Below are positions 35,501-44,118 of a DNA stretch of 44,118 nt, piece by piece; within the stretch, counting starts at the first letter, position 1, and each line of letters begins with the position of its first letter. Both the position numbers and the translations under genes were made by a program. Below the pieces are notes generated by a model. The model saw nothing but the letters and a program-made list of their open reading frames with translations. It was not told the origin of the DNA and ran no database searches. The stretch covers positions 1 to 44,118 of the forward strand of contig JAKOYN010000057.1 in NCBI GenBank assembly GCA_029780415.1, given 5' to 3'. The stretch comes from RXIX01 sp003989075. Lineage in GTDB: Bacteria > Pseudomonadota > Gammaproteobacteria > Competibacterales > Competibacteraceae.

Positions 35501-37315
35501 ATGATCCCGCAGAACAGTTTGGTGCTTTACAAAACAGGTCCCGCCCGGGTCACGGCTCTCGGTGAGAAGCTGGAAATCGAGCTGGCCGATGGCCGGGCGC
35601 TGCGCGTCCGCCCCAAGGATGTGCAGCTTCTGCATCCAGGGCCCCTGCGCAGCCTGCGCGAGCTGGAGCCATTACCGAGCGGTGAGACCGAAGCGGCCTG
35701 CGAGCTGCTCGATGGCGGGCAGACCACGCTGGCTGAGTTGGCCGAGCTGGTTTACGGCGCCTGCACGCCGGCAACGGCCTGGGCAAGCTGGCGGCTGATT
35801 GAGGAGGGTCTGTATTTTCAGGGTACGCCCGAGCAGGTTAGCGCCCGACCGCTGGCCGAGGTTGAGCGGGAGCGCAGTACGCGTGCTGCCAAGGCTGCTG
35901 AGCGTGCGGCCTGGAATGGTTTTCTGGAACGGGCCCGCGCCGGCCGGTTGGCGCCACAGGATGCGCCGTATCTGCGCGAGGTCGAGGAACTGGCCTGGGG
36001 GCAGCGTGAGCAGAGCCGGGTCTTGCAGACGCTGGAGTGCGCCCAGACCCCGGAGAGCGCGCATGCGCTGCTGCTGCGCCTGGAGCATTGGCAGGGCGCC
36101 GACAATCCCTATCCGCAGCGCATAGGTGTGGCCCTGAGCGCACCCGCGCTGCCCTTGCCGGAGGCGCTGCCCGAGGAGCAGCGTGTCGATCTGACCGGGC
36201 TGCCGGCCTATGCCATCGACGATGAGGGTAATCTGGATCCCGATGATGCCCTGAGTATCGATGGCGACCGCCTGTGGGTGCATGTCGCCGATGCCGCGGC
36301 CCTGGTGTCGACGGACAGCGCCGTGGATCAGGAGGCGCGCGGCCGTGGCGCGACCCTGTATTTGCCCGAGCTCACCGCGCCCATGTTGCCAGTGGCGGCG
36401 GTGGAGCGTCTGGGCCTGGGTCTGGCGGAGATTTCCCCGGCGCTGTCCTTTGGCCTGAGCCTGGATGACGCGGGCGAGGTGATTGATATCGAGATCGTGT
36501 CAAGCTGGGTGCGGGTGCAGCGACTGAGCTATGCGACGGTGGAGACGCGCCTTGATCAGGAGCCGTTTCGGCGTCTGGACGAACTGGCCCGGCGACATCG
36601 CGCCCGCCGCGCCGCTGCCGGGGCAATTTTCATCGATCTGCCGGAAGTGAAGATGCAGGTGGTCGAGGGCCGGGTGTCGATCGCGCCGCTGCCGCGTTTG
36701 CGTAGCCGGACCCTGGTCAGCGAGGCGATGCTGATGGCCGGGGTGGCGGCGGCGCGCTTTGCCCTGGCGCGGGGTTTGCCGTTTCCATTTACCACCCAGG
36801 CGGTGGCCGATCCGGTCGAGCGGGCGCCGACCAGTCTGGCGGCGATGCACGCCCTGCGCCGCAGCCTGCGCCCACGCCAGTACAGCAGCCAGCCCGGCCC
36901 GCATGGCGGCCTGGGTCTGGAGGTATACGCACAGGTGACGAGTCCCTTGCGCCGCTATCTGGATCTGGTCGCCCATCAGCAGTTGCGCGCCGTGCTGCGG
37001 GGTGTCGAGCCATTGGATGAGCAGGCGATCATCGCCCGGGTGGGTGCTGCCGAGGCGGTGTCCGGCGGCGTGCGCCGTGCCGAGCGGCTGTCGCGTGAGC
37101 ATTGGACCCTGGTCTATTTGCAGCAGCATCCCGGCTGGCAGGGCGAGGGCGTGCTGGTGGAAAAGCGTGCCCCACGCGGCACGGTGCTGGTGCCCGCGCT
37201 GGCTCTGGAAACGCGACTGAAGATCGCTGACAGCATCGTGCCGGATAGTGTGCTGCCGTTGCGGCTGGCCGGGCTGGATCTGCCAGCGCGCGAGGCCTAT
37301 TTCAAACTGGCCTGA
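35501..37315 (+). CDS. RNase II/RNB-family exoribonuclease
   Basis: The 604-residue protein contains the RNB catalytic domain (about 228-510). The metal ligands of RNase II/R are visible as Asp240, Asp246, Asp248 and Asp249 in AIDDEGNLDPDDALSID, and later VTSPLRRYLDLVAHQQL. The N-terminal part (1-225) is not a clear pair of cold-shock domains as in E. coli RNase II or RNase R; it resembles the shorter RNB proteins known from cyanobacteria and some proteobacteria. There is no obvious S1 basic tail. It should degrade single-stranded RNA 3' to 5'. No strong ribosome site is seen at ATG 35501. Convergent with the SulP gene. Confidence 0.88.
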   Translation: MIPQNSLVLYKTGPARVTALGEKLEIELADGRALRVRPKDVQLLHPGPLRSLRELEPLPSGETEAACELLDGGQTTLAELAELVYGACTPATAWASWRLIEEGLYFQGTPEQVSARPLAEVERERSTRAAKAAERAAWNGFLERARAGRLAPQDAPYLREVEELAWGQREQSRVLQTLECAQTPESAHALLLRLEHWQGADNPYPQRIGVALSAPALPLPEALPEEQRVDLTGLPAYAIDDEGNLDPDDALSIDGDRLWVHVADAAALVSTDSAVDQEARGRGATLYLPELTAPMLPVAAVERLGLGLAEISPALSFGLSLDDAGEVIDIEIVSSWVRVQRLSYATVETRLDQEPFRRLDELARRHRARRAAAGAIFIDLPEVKMQVVEGRVSIAPLPRLRSRTLVSEAMLMAGVAAARFALARGLPFPFTTQAVADPVERAPTSLAAMHALRRSLRPRQYSSQPGPHGGLGLEVYAQVTSPLRRYLDLVAHQQLRAVLRGVEPLDEQAIIARVGAAEAVSGGVRRAERLSREHWTLVYLQQHPGWQGEGVLVEKRAPRGTVLVPALALETRLKIADSIVPDSVLPLRLAGLDLPAREAYFKLA

Positions 37316-37330
37316 AGTGGTCGGTGGTGG

Positions 37331-39475
37331 CTACCACTCAATCAGCCGCTGGATTTCCCGGGCGCTCCAGCGCAGGGCGCGGCTCTGCAGTTGCCCCAGG
37401 GCCAGCAGCAGAGCAATCGCGGCTTCCGGCTGTTGCACGCGCAGCCGGTCAAAGGCGCTGCGCGTGAGCATCAGCAGCGTGCTCGGTGCCACCGCTACCG
37501 CCTCGGCGGCGCGGGGCCCGGGGTCGAGAAAGGCGATTTCGCCAAAGCTGGTGCCTGGTCCATAAATCGCCAGTCGCTTGTAGCGATCGTCGCCCGCCGG
37601 CAGACGGATATCCACTCGGCCAGCCAGCACCAGATACAGCTCGGCGCCGCTGTCACCGGCGGCGAACAGGCGCTCACCCGCGGTCAGGGAGCGCGGTTGC
37701 AGCACCGCCGCCAGGATCTGCACCGCCGGTGCCGGCATGGCGCGGCACAAATCGAGTTCTTCCAGCGTGACTGGCTGCTCCAGTCGCGCCGGGTCCACGC
37801 CCAGCGTCCGCAGCAGGGCATTTTCGGCATACTCCAGCGCCTGATCGGCGGCAGCGAAGGTGTGCACGTTCAGGCGTCCCGGCCGCAGGCTGAGCCGGCG
37901 CAGGGTCTGTTCCACCTCCTGGCCCAGGCCCAGTGCGGCATCCACATCGCAAAACAGCAGTTCACCGCCATGCGCCTCCAGTCGCGCTGCGATCTGCTGC
38001 AGCAGGCGTACGCTGGACAGATCGACCTGCAACACCCGGCGCAGATGCAGAATGACCCAGGCTGGCCGGTCAAGATCGACCAGCATGTCCTCGAACAGGG
38101 CGTCGGTCTTGGCGAAAAACAGGTTGCCGCGCAACTGGTACAGAACGATGCGCTCGCCATGCGCGGCCAGCAGTGCGGCCTGTTCCAGCGGGCGCTTGCG
38201 CACCGAGGGACGCTCGGTGCCGGTCAGGCGCCTGTGAATCACCGGCACCCGGCTCTGGTCATGGATGAACAGCGCCACGGCAATCGCCAGTCCGACCAGT
38301 ACCGCCAGCATCAGGTCATGGCCCACGCTGACCGTGGTTACCAGCAGCGCTACGGCAGCATCGCGGCGGGTATGGCGGCGGCGCGCCCAGGCGAGAATAT
38401 CGGTCTCGATCAGCGCCAGGGCCGAGGCGATGATCAGGCCAGCCAGTGCGCTGGTCGGCAGCCAGCGGCCAATCGCGCCGGCTCCGAGCAACAGGAATAG
38501 CAGCAGGCCCGCTGCCAGCAGGGGCGCCCAGCGCCGCGCCCCGGCGCGTACCGCAGTAGTGGTGCCACTGAGGCTGGCGCCGCCGGCCATGCCGCCGAGC
38601 AGGCCCACCACGATCTGGCCGATGCCTTGCGCCAGCAGTTCGCGCCGGGCCCGGTGTCGCTGGCCGGTGACCGAGTCGGCAATGACCGCAGTCAGCAGGG
38701 TGTTCAGCGAGGACAAAATCGCCAGGGCAAAGCTGGCCTGCAGTAGCAACGGCCAGGGCAGCGTCTGGGTGAGCAGGTGTGGATCGAGCGCCAAGTGCAG
38801 TGCTGCCGGTTCCGGCAGGGCGCCTACGGTCCAGTGTTGTGGCACCGCGTCGGGGTGGAGCGGGATGCGGGCGATCTGGAACAGTGCGCTTGCTCCCAGC
38901 AGGCCGGCGATCGGCCCGGGCAGCCCCGGAATCCAGCGTGGTGCATAGCGTGTCAGCAGAAAGGCAGTGGTAGCAGTGGCCAGCGGCAGTCCATGCCAGT
39001 CGCTCAGCACGCCCGCAGCGGGCAGGCCGAGCAGCGGCTTGAACTGGGCGTGAATCAGCAGCAGGCCAATTCCGGTGGTCAGGCCGGCGATCACCGGATA
39101 GGGAATGAACTTGATCAGGCGGCCGCCACCGGCCAGGGCGATCAGCAGTTGCAGCAGGCCGGCCAGTACAGTCACCAGGAACAGCGCCGGAGCCAGGGTC
39201 GCGGGGGACAGACCCTGCGCCATGAGCAGAGCGGCGCTGCTGCTGAGCAGGGCCATGCTCGGTCCAGTCGGGCCGCTGATCAGGCCAATGGTGCCGCCGG
39301 CGATGCCGCTGATCAGCAGCAGGCCAATGGCACCATAGAGCCCGGCCAGCGCACCGCCCGCGCTGCCGAGTGCCGGCGCGAACACGGCGGCGCCAAACGC
39401 GGTCGCCTGTGGCAGGACCACGGCGGCGGCAATTACACCGCCGCGCAGATCGCCAAGCAGCAGCGCCGGACGCAT
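37331..39475 (-). CDS. SulP-family anion transporter with STAS-like and cyclic-nucleotide-binding domains
   Basis: The 714-residue protein has about 10-12 transmembrane helices (residues 1-400) of the SulP/SLC26 type (LGDLRGGVIAAAVVLPQATAFG; GLISGPTGPSMAL; SLNTLLTAVIADSVTGQRH), a STAS domain (about 430-540; LRGNLFFAKTDAL, VDLSSVRLLQQIA) and a C-terminal cNMP-binding-like domain (about 575-690; GAELYLVLAGRVDIRL, GTSFGEIAFLDPGPRAAEAVA). Members carry sulfate, bicarbonate or other anions; the cNMP module suggests second-messenger control. ATG 39475 lies 4 bp after the kinase stop, so the two form an operon. An upstream extension of 31 residues was rejected because it lies within the kinase 3' end. 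Confidence 0.9.
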   Translation of the reverse strand: MRPALLLGDLRGGVIAAAVVLPQATAFGAAVFAPALGSAGGALAGLYGAIGLLLISGIAGGTIGLISGPTGPSMALLSSSAALLMAQGLSPATLAPALFLVTVLAGLLQLLIALAGGGRLIKFIPYPVIAGLTTGIGLLLIHAQFKPLLGLPAAGVLSDWHGLPLATATTAFLLTRYAPRWIPGLPGPIAGLLGASALFQIARIPLHPDAVPQHWTVGALPEPAALHLALDPHLLTQTLPWPLLLQASFALAILSSLNTLLTAVIADSVTGQRHRARRELLAQGIGQIVVGLLGGMAGGASLSGTTTAVRAGARRWAPLLAAGLLLFLLLGAGAIGRWLPTSALAGLIIASALALIETDILAWARRRHTRRDAAVALLVTTVSVGHDLMLAVLVGLAIAVALFIHDQSRVPVIHRRLTGTERPSVRKRPLEQAALLAAHGERIVLYQLRGNLFFAKTDALFEDMLVDLDRPAWVILHLRRVLQVDLSSVRLLQQIAARLEAHGGELLFCDVDAALGLGQEVEQTLRRLSLRPGRLNVHTFAAADQALEYAENALLRTLGVDPARLEQPVTLEELDLCRAMPAPAVQILAAVLQPRSLTAGERLFAAGDSGAELYLVLAGRVDIRLPAGDDRYKRLAIYGPGTSFGEIAFLDPGPRAAEAVAVAPSTLLMLTRSAFDRLRVQQPEAAIALLLALGQLQSRALRWSAREIQRLIEW

Positions 39476-39479
39476 CGGT

Positions 39480-42400
39480 TCAGGTGGTCGTGGTGGGCGC
39501 GGCGGATTCCAGCGCAGCTTCGTCGACCGCAGGCAGCCAGCGTTCGAGAACCTCCGCCAGGGCGCCAAAGGACACCGGCTTGGCCAGATAGTCGTTCATG
39601 CCGCAGTCCAGGCAGCGTTCGCGATCACCCTGCATGGCGCTGGCGGTCATGGCAATGATGGGGATGGCCGGATTGCGCACCGTGCTGTCAGCGGCGCGGA
39701 TGCGCTCGGTGGCCTCGTAGCCGTCCATCTCCGGCATCTGGCAATCCATCAGCACCAGATCATAGGGCAGGTCGCGCAGCGCGGTCAGGGCTTCCTGGCC
39801 GTTGGCCACGGCGTCGGCGCTGTAGCCGAGTTTGCGCAGCAGGGCCAGGGCGATGGTCTGGTTGGTGCGGTTATCCTCGGCAAGCAGAATGCGTACCCGG
39901 CGCGCGCTGCGCTCGGCCAGGGTGTGGCGCGTGATCAGGCCGCGATCGATGCCCCGTTCACGGCGGCCAAGCGCCAGCGCCAGGCAATCGCGCAGATGCT
40001 CGCGGCGCACCGGTTTGGTCAGGTAGGCGGCAAAACCGAGCTGTTCCAGGCGCTTGGCATCGCCCCGTCGCCCGAGCGAGGTCATCATCACCAGGACGGT
40101 ATCGCGCAGTTGCGGATCACCCTTGATGCTGCGGCCGAGGGTTTCGCCGTTCATTTCCGGCATCTGCATGTCGAGCAGCGCCACGCGATAGGGCGCGCCA
40201 TCGGCGGCGGCCCGGCGCAGTTCGGTCAGGGCACGTTCGCCATCGGCGGCTTCGCCATAGCGGCAGCCCCAGGACTCCAGCAGCATGGTCACCAGCAGGC
40301 GATTGGTGTCGTAGTCATCGACCACCAGTACGCGTACGCCGCGCAGATCGGCCGGGCTTTCAGCCAGCAGCGGGTTGGGCTGCTTTTCAAAAACGGCGCT
40401 GAACCAGAAGGTGGAGCCTTGCCCTTCGACGCTCTCGGCACCGATCTGGCCGCCCATCAGCTCGCTGAGCTGCTTGGAAATGGCCAGACCCAGCCCGGTG
40501 CCGCCATAGCGGCGGGTGGTGGAGCCATCGACCTGGGTGAAGGGCGTGAACAGGCGGTTGAGCCGGTCGGCGGGGATGCCGATGCCGGTATCGGTGATCG
40601 AGAAGCGCACCGTGACCGTGTGGGCGTCCTCGCGTTCGCGCTGGGCGCGGATGGTGACTTCGCCATCGTGGGTGAACTTGACCGCGTTGCCGGTCAGGTT
40701 GACCAGAACCTGGCGCAGCCGGCCCGGGTCACCGCGCAGCAGGTAGGGCACGTCCGGAGCCAGGAAATAGGTCAGCTCCAGATTCTTTTCCTGCGCCTTG
40801 ATCGCCAGCATCTCGGCGGTGTCTTCCAGGGTCGAGCGCAGATCGAAGTCGAGGATTTCCAGATCGAGTTTCTTGGCTTCGATCTTGGAGAAGTCGAGGA
40901 TGTCGTTGAGCAGCGCGAGCAGCGATTCGCCGCTGGAGCGGACGATTTCGGCAAACTGGCGCTGTTCGCTGCTCAGTTCGGTGTCGAGCAGCAGGCCGGT
41001 CATGCCAATGACGCCGTTCATCGGCGTACGGATTTCATGGCTCATATTGGCCAGGAATTCGCTCTTGGCTGCATTGGCCTGTTCAGCCTGGGCGGTCATC
41101 GCCTGGGCGTGGGCGATGGCCTGTTCCAGATCGCGGTTGGTGGCGCGCAGGGTTTCCTCGACCCGCATGCGCTCGGTGATGTCCTGGTCGGAGCCGCGAT
41201 AGCCAAGCAGGGCGCCGGATTCGTCGAGAATCGGCACGCCATTGGTGGACAGCCAGACGATGCGATCGTCGCGGGTCAGCGCCTGATGGGTGAGGTTGCG
41301 CAGGGTGGCGCGCGCGGCGAACAGGGCCAGGATCCGTTCGCGGGTGGCGGCCCGCTCAGCGGGTGGCGGCAGATCGTAAAAATAGCGCTGGCCGATCAGT
41401 TCCTGCGGCGCGTAGCCGAGCACGTCCAGCGAGGCGGCGTTGACGTAGGTGTAGCGGGCTTCGGCATCGATTTCCCAGACGACCTCACGGCTTTGCTGGG
41501 TGATCTGTTCGAAGCGGGTGTTGCTGGCGCGCAGGTCGGCGGTGCGCGCTTCAATTTCCCGTTCGAGCAGATCGCGGTGCCTGCCCAGCGCGCCGATGGT
41601 CAGGGTCAGGGCTGCCGTCAGCAGCAGGCCAAACAGCGCCGCCATGCGGTCGGCCCGTGAAGGGTTGAAGGCCAGGAAGGCCGGTCCGGGCTGAATGAGC
41701 AACGCATAGCTGCGGCCAAAGCCAAAGAACGGATAGCTCTGGGTCAGCTGGGCAAGCCGGGGCGTGCCCTGGAGAATCGAGGTGGCTGCCCGGGCGGGCG
41801 GGGCCTGGTGCGGATAGGTAGCCAGCCAGTGCAGGACCCCGTCCGTGCCGGCTTCGAGCAGGGTGATGGTACTGATCGCGCGGTTGTGGTAGTTGCTGGC
41901 CAGGGTTTCTTCGAGCAGCGACTTGGGGCTGAGCAGTGCCAGGGCAAAGCCACCGACCGGCGCTGCTACCGGGTAGAAGGCGAGCAGGTTCAAGGGCGCG
42001 TTCGGCCCGGCCAGAGCCAAGGGCGGCGTGATGGTGGGCAGTCCGGTGCTCGCGGCCTCGGCGAGAGCGGCCCGGATCAGCGGGTCCTGGCCCAGATCGC
42101 TGCCAATCGTCAGGGGCGTGGACTCGCGGGCTGCCAGACAGCGCAGCGGATAGACGGGGCCAGGTTCCGTGGCCACCCAGCCAAAGGCCTGGGTGGCGAT
42201 GGTGTCGGTGAGCGGGATGGCCAGGGCTGGAAACCAGGCGGCGGAACAGGTCTCGTGACCGGTCAGGGCGCGCGCCAAACTGGCCAGTTGCAGGTCGCGC
42301 AGGGTGCGCAGTGCATTGCTGATGCTGGCGGCCTGGCCATCAGCCAGCGAGGCGAAGATGGCGCGGCGGGCCCGGGTTTCCGCTTCGTGGGTCAGCAGGA

Positions 42401-43802
42401 CCATGAAGGTGGTCAGCAGCAGGCCACCGACTGCGGTCAACAGCGCTTCGGTATGGCGCCATCGATGCTGGCGTGCGGCGGGCAATCGGCGTCGCCAGCG
42501 CAGCAGGGCGTGGCCAGCCAGCAGCAGGCTGCTCAGCAGCAGGGTGCACAGGATGGGCAGCAGGCGCTGCTGGGCGATAAGCCGCTGCCAGTCGCCCGCC
42601 TCGATATCCAGACCGACCATCAGCAGTACTGCGCCACTGCGCGGGTCGATGACCGGCGCCAGGGCGCTGACGAAGAAGCCGTATTCATCATGCACCGGAC
42701 CCTCGGTGAAGGGCTGGCCGGTGCGGAAGCTGTCCAGCAGCGCGGGCGTGGGCTGTTCGAAAACCGTGCCCGGCGGCGAGGCCAGCGGATCGTCAGGTTC
42801 GAGGTTTTCCGGACCGAAGATCAACTGGCCGTTGCGCAGCGCCAGGGTATAGAGACTGCGCAGCCCGATGGAGCGGGCATAGGCGGCCAGTTGCTGATGC
42901 AGGCGCTGATAGGCGGGATGATCGGCATCGGCAGCGCTGAACGACAGGGCGGCGATCCGTTCGGGATTGAAGGTTTGGGCAATGGTGATGACCTGGCGCA
43001 GTAACTGGCTGCGCATTTCCTGATCGGTGACTTGGCTTTGCCAGTAGGTCAATCCGCCACCACTGGCCAGCAGCAGGAGCAGTGATCCAGGCAACAGGCT
43101 GCGGCGCAGCCAACTATTGGCCTGCTGTAGGTCGCGATTGAACAGCAGCCAGCCGCCCAGGGCGGTGGTGGCTGCGCACAGGGCGCGGATGATCTGGATC
43201 GGTAGGCCGGTCAGGGCCAGAAACGCTTCCTGGTTGATCAGGCTGGCTGGCGCGAATGCGGCCCGTGGCACAATCAGCCCGGCGACCAGTGCATAGATCA
43301 ACAGGGCGCTGCCGATCAGGTATAGCGGCAGTCGCGTGCTGGCCGCCTGCTTACGCCGCGCTGCACGCAGCAGCACCGCCGCGCTCAGCAGAGCACCGCT
43401 CAGGCCCAGGACATAACGGCAGGCCGCGTTCAGACCGGCTGCACCGTCGGCGAGCACGCCCAGTCCAGCCAGACCAAGCAGCAGCGGATATATCCACCAG
43501 GCTCCCGGTGCCCAGCCACCGAGCTGTCGCCAGCCGCGCCGGCCAAATTCCAGCAGCGGCAGGAACGAGAGCACCATCAGCCCCAGTCGCAGCAGGCGAA
43601 ACAGAGGCGTATCACCCAGGCTCAGCGCCAGCATGTCCAGCCATTCATTCGCGCCATGCAGCAGCCCAAACAGTGCCAGCCAGCCCCACGGCAGACAGAC
43701 AATGTCCTCGCAGGCGCGCTGCGGCAGTTGCCACAGGACGGCTGCCAGCAGCAGAAAGGACAGACCATAAACGAAGAAGATGAAATCGAGCTGTGCAAGC
43801 AT
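39480..43802 (-). CDS. Large hybrid sensor histidine kinase, 7TM-Cache-CHASE-PAS-HisKA-HATPase-REC-REC
   Basis: The protein of about 1440 residues has an N-terminal seven-helix membrane region (FFVYGLSFLLLAAVLW start), an extracytoplasmic sensor (about 260-405), more helices near 415-475, a CHASE-like domain (about 480-715), a helix near 720-740, PAS (about 775-890), HisKA with phospho-His922 (NMSHEIRTPMNGVIGM), HATPase (about 1025-1140), and two receiver domains with Asp1211 (LLDMQMPEMNG) and Asp1353 (LMDCQMPEMDG). No Hpt domain is present, so phosphotransfer needs a separate protein. ATG 43802 has GGAGG 9 bp upstream and is preferred to ATG 43829. The SulP transporter gene follows in the same operon. 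Confidence 0.92.
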   Translation of the reverse strand: MLAQLDFIFFVYGLSFLLLAAVLWQLPQRACEDIVCLPWGWLALFGLLHGANEWLDMLALSLGDTPLFRLLRLGLMVLSFLPLLEFGRRGWRQLGGWAPGAWWIYPLLLGLAGLGVLADGAAGLNAACRYVLGLSGALLSAAVLLRAARRKQAASTRLPLYLIGSALLIYALVAGLIVPRAAFAPASLINQEAFLALTGLPIQIIRALCAATTALGGWLLFNRDLQQANSWLRRSLLPGSLLLLLASGGGLTYWQSQVTDQEMRSQLLRQVITIAQTFNPERIAALSFSAADADHPAYQRLHQQLAAYARSIGLRSLYTLALRNGQLIFGPENLEPDDPLASPPGTVFEQPTPALLDSFRTGQPFTEGPVHDEYGFFVSALAPVIDPRSGAVLLMVGLDIEAGDWQRLIAQQRLLPILCTLLLSSLLLAGHALLRWRRRLPAARQHRWRHTEALLTAVGGLLLTTFMVLLTHEAETRARRAIFASLADGQAASISNALRTLRDLQLASLARALTGHETCSAAWFPALAIPLTDTIATQAFGWVATEPGPVYPLRCLAARESTPLTIGSDLGQDPLIRAALAEAASTGLPTITPPLALAGPNAPLNLLAFYPVAAPVGGFALALLSPKSLLEETLASNYHNRAISTITLLEAGTDGVLHWLATYPHQAPPARAATSILQGTPRLAQLTQSYPFFGFGRSYALLIQPGPAFLAFNPSRADRMAALFGLLLTAALTLTIGALGRHRDLLEREIEARTADLRASNTRFEQITQQSREVVWEIDAEARYTYVNAASLDVLGYAPQELIGQRYFYDLPPPAERAATRERILALFAARATLRNLTHQALTRDDRIVWLSTNGVPILDESGALLGYRGSDQDITERMRVEETLRATNRDLEQAIAHAQAMTAQAEQANAAKSEFLANMSHEIRTPMNGVIGMTGLLLDTELSSEQRQFAEIVRSSGESLLALLNDILDFSKIEAKKLDLEILDFDLRSTLEDTAEMLAIKAQEKNLELTYFLAPDVPYLLRGDPGRLRQVLVNLTGNAVKFTHDGEVTIRAQREREDAHTVTVRFSITDTGIGIPADRLNRLFTPFTQVDGSTTRRYGGTGLGLAISKQLSELMGGQIGAESVEGQGSTFWFSAVFEKQPNPLLAESPADLRGVRVLVVDDYDTNRLLVTMLLESWGCRYGEAADGERALTELRRAAADGAPYRVALLDMQMPEMNGETLGRSIKGDPQLRDTVLVMMTSLGRRGDAKRLEQLGFAAYLTKPVRREHLRDCLALALGRRERGIDRGLITRHTLAERSARRVRILLAEDNRTNQTIALALLRKLGYSADAVANGQEALTALRDLPYDLVLMDCQMPEMDGYEATERIRAADSTVRNPAIPIIAMTASAMQGDRERCLDCGMNDYLAKPVSFGALAEVLERWLPAVDEAALESAAPTTTT

Positions 43803-43917
43803 GGGAGGGAGCCTCCGAAGAACTATCATGATGCCATGAATCAGGCTTTTTATGTTGCAGAGGCCTATTTTTATGTTTTATGGATATAAATAAATGAAAT
43901 TTTATTTATTTTTATTT
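43803..43917. other. AT-rich leader region upstream of the hybrid kinase
   Basis: Bases 43840-43917 are strongly AT-rich, including runs of ATTTATTT and a near-palindrome AAATAAATGAAATTTTATTTATTT (read as about 43889-43912). They probably contain the kinase promoter and are the target into which the IS on the right inserted. No gene is seen. Confidence 0.4.
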
Positions 43918-44118
43918 CAGGACTTTCGCTTGGAATTTCTCGTTCAAGCAGTCTGGTAAACTCGGATATGTGGTTGGCGTAACTCGCTACGCAAATACTC
44001 ACTCCACAGGTTTTGTTTGACTTGGTAGAGTGTTTTTCTTAGCTTTTTAGCCACGACTTTCAATGAAAACCATGCCTGATAGCAACAAAATAAATGATTG
44101 CGTTGCGCTCGTTGTTTG
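43918..44118 (-). mobile_element. Terminal part of an insertion sequence (truncated by window edge)
   Basis: The element's terminal repeat CAGGACTTTCGCTT occupies 43918-43931 and is identical to the left terminus of the MITE-like element at 208-221. A transposase reading frame ends 13 bp inside the terminus. The element continues beyond the window. Its flanking TATTT or ATTTC is consistent with AT-rich target choice; a target duplication cannot be confirmed. Confidence 0.7.
43944..44117 (-). CDS. Transposase C-terminal fragment (5' end outside window)
   Basis: On the minus strand a frame of 57 codons enters from the window edge and ends with TGA at 43944-43946. The peptide is basic and aromatic (CCYQAWFSLKVVAKKLRKTL, then YQVKQNLWSEYLRSELRQPH), as in the C-terminal tails of DDE transposases of IS4/IS701-like families. 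The position just inside a terminal inverted repeat supports the call. The catalytic residues are outside the window, so the family is left open. Confidence 0.6.
   Translation of the reverse strand, partial: KQRAQRNHLFCCYQAWFSLKVVAKKLRKTLYQVKQNLWSEYLRSELRQPHIRVYQTA

Overview
The window is a GC-rich chromosomal segment from a proteobacterium, most likely a gammaproteobacterium that stores polyhydroxyalkanoate (PHA). The evidence is an E. coli-type gamma-glutamylcysteine ligase, a class I PHA synthase behind a phasin gene, an adjacent propionyl-CoA carboxylase, YceI/cytochrome b561 genes and a MoxR-DUF58-TgpA cluster. A glycogen/PHA-accumulating lineage such as Competibacteraceae would fit, but that placement is inference. 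Both ends are AT-richer and carry pieces of insertion sequences.

Layout. 1-597: right end of an IS1-type element, a 159-bp MITE-like element with a 5-bp target duplication, and decayed sequence. 598-4267: a LysR regulator divergent from a DOPA-dioxygenase-like gene, cytochrome b561 and two YceI genes; a heptamer tandem repeat abuts the ribosome site of the second yceI. 4361-12859: housekeeping and mixed genes (gshA, class II DAHP synthase coupled to a glutamine amidotransferase, an EamA exporter, two alpha/beta hydrolases, a TPR protein, a Cache-like periplasmic protein), with a candidate structured RNA of about 360 nt at 10389-10746. 13044-19846: gamma carbonic anhydrase, MoxR ATPase, a periplasmic-binding/PAS/GGDEF diguanylate cyclase, DUF58 and TgpA transglutaminase, all overlapping head to tail. 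19851-23125 (minus): a copper-related MbnP/MbnH pair followed by three small membrane or secreted proteins, one predicted to start with His-His-polyGly after signal cleavage. 23290-25079: RegB/RegA redox two-component pair, divergent from mbnP, with a RegA-box-like sequence between them. 25275-35053: aminopeptidase N, phasin, PHA synthase, bacteriohemerythrin, and propionyl-CoA carboxylase pccB-pccA on the minus strand. 35501-43802: an RNase II-type exonuclease convergent with an operon of a large hybrid histidine kinase and a SulP-STAS-cNMP transporter. 43918-44118: end of a second IS whose terminal repeat is identical to that of the MITE at the left edge.

Working together. PHA genes and propionyl-CoA carboxylase point to storage and turnover of C4/C5 polymer. 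RegB/RegA, bacteriohemerythrin and the di-heme/copper pair suggest adaptation to changing oxygen and metal supply. Most gene neighbours overlap by 4 bp (ATGA, GTGA or TTGA), so translational coupling is common. The items most worth following up are the structured RNA, the MbnP/MbnH cluster with its His-His-Gly peptide and nearby RegA-like box, the diguanylate cyclase inside the MoxR operon, the heptamer array, and the MITE/IS pair.
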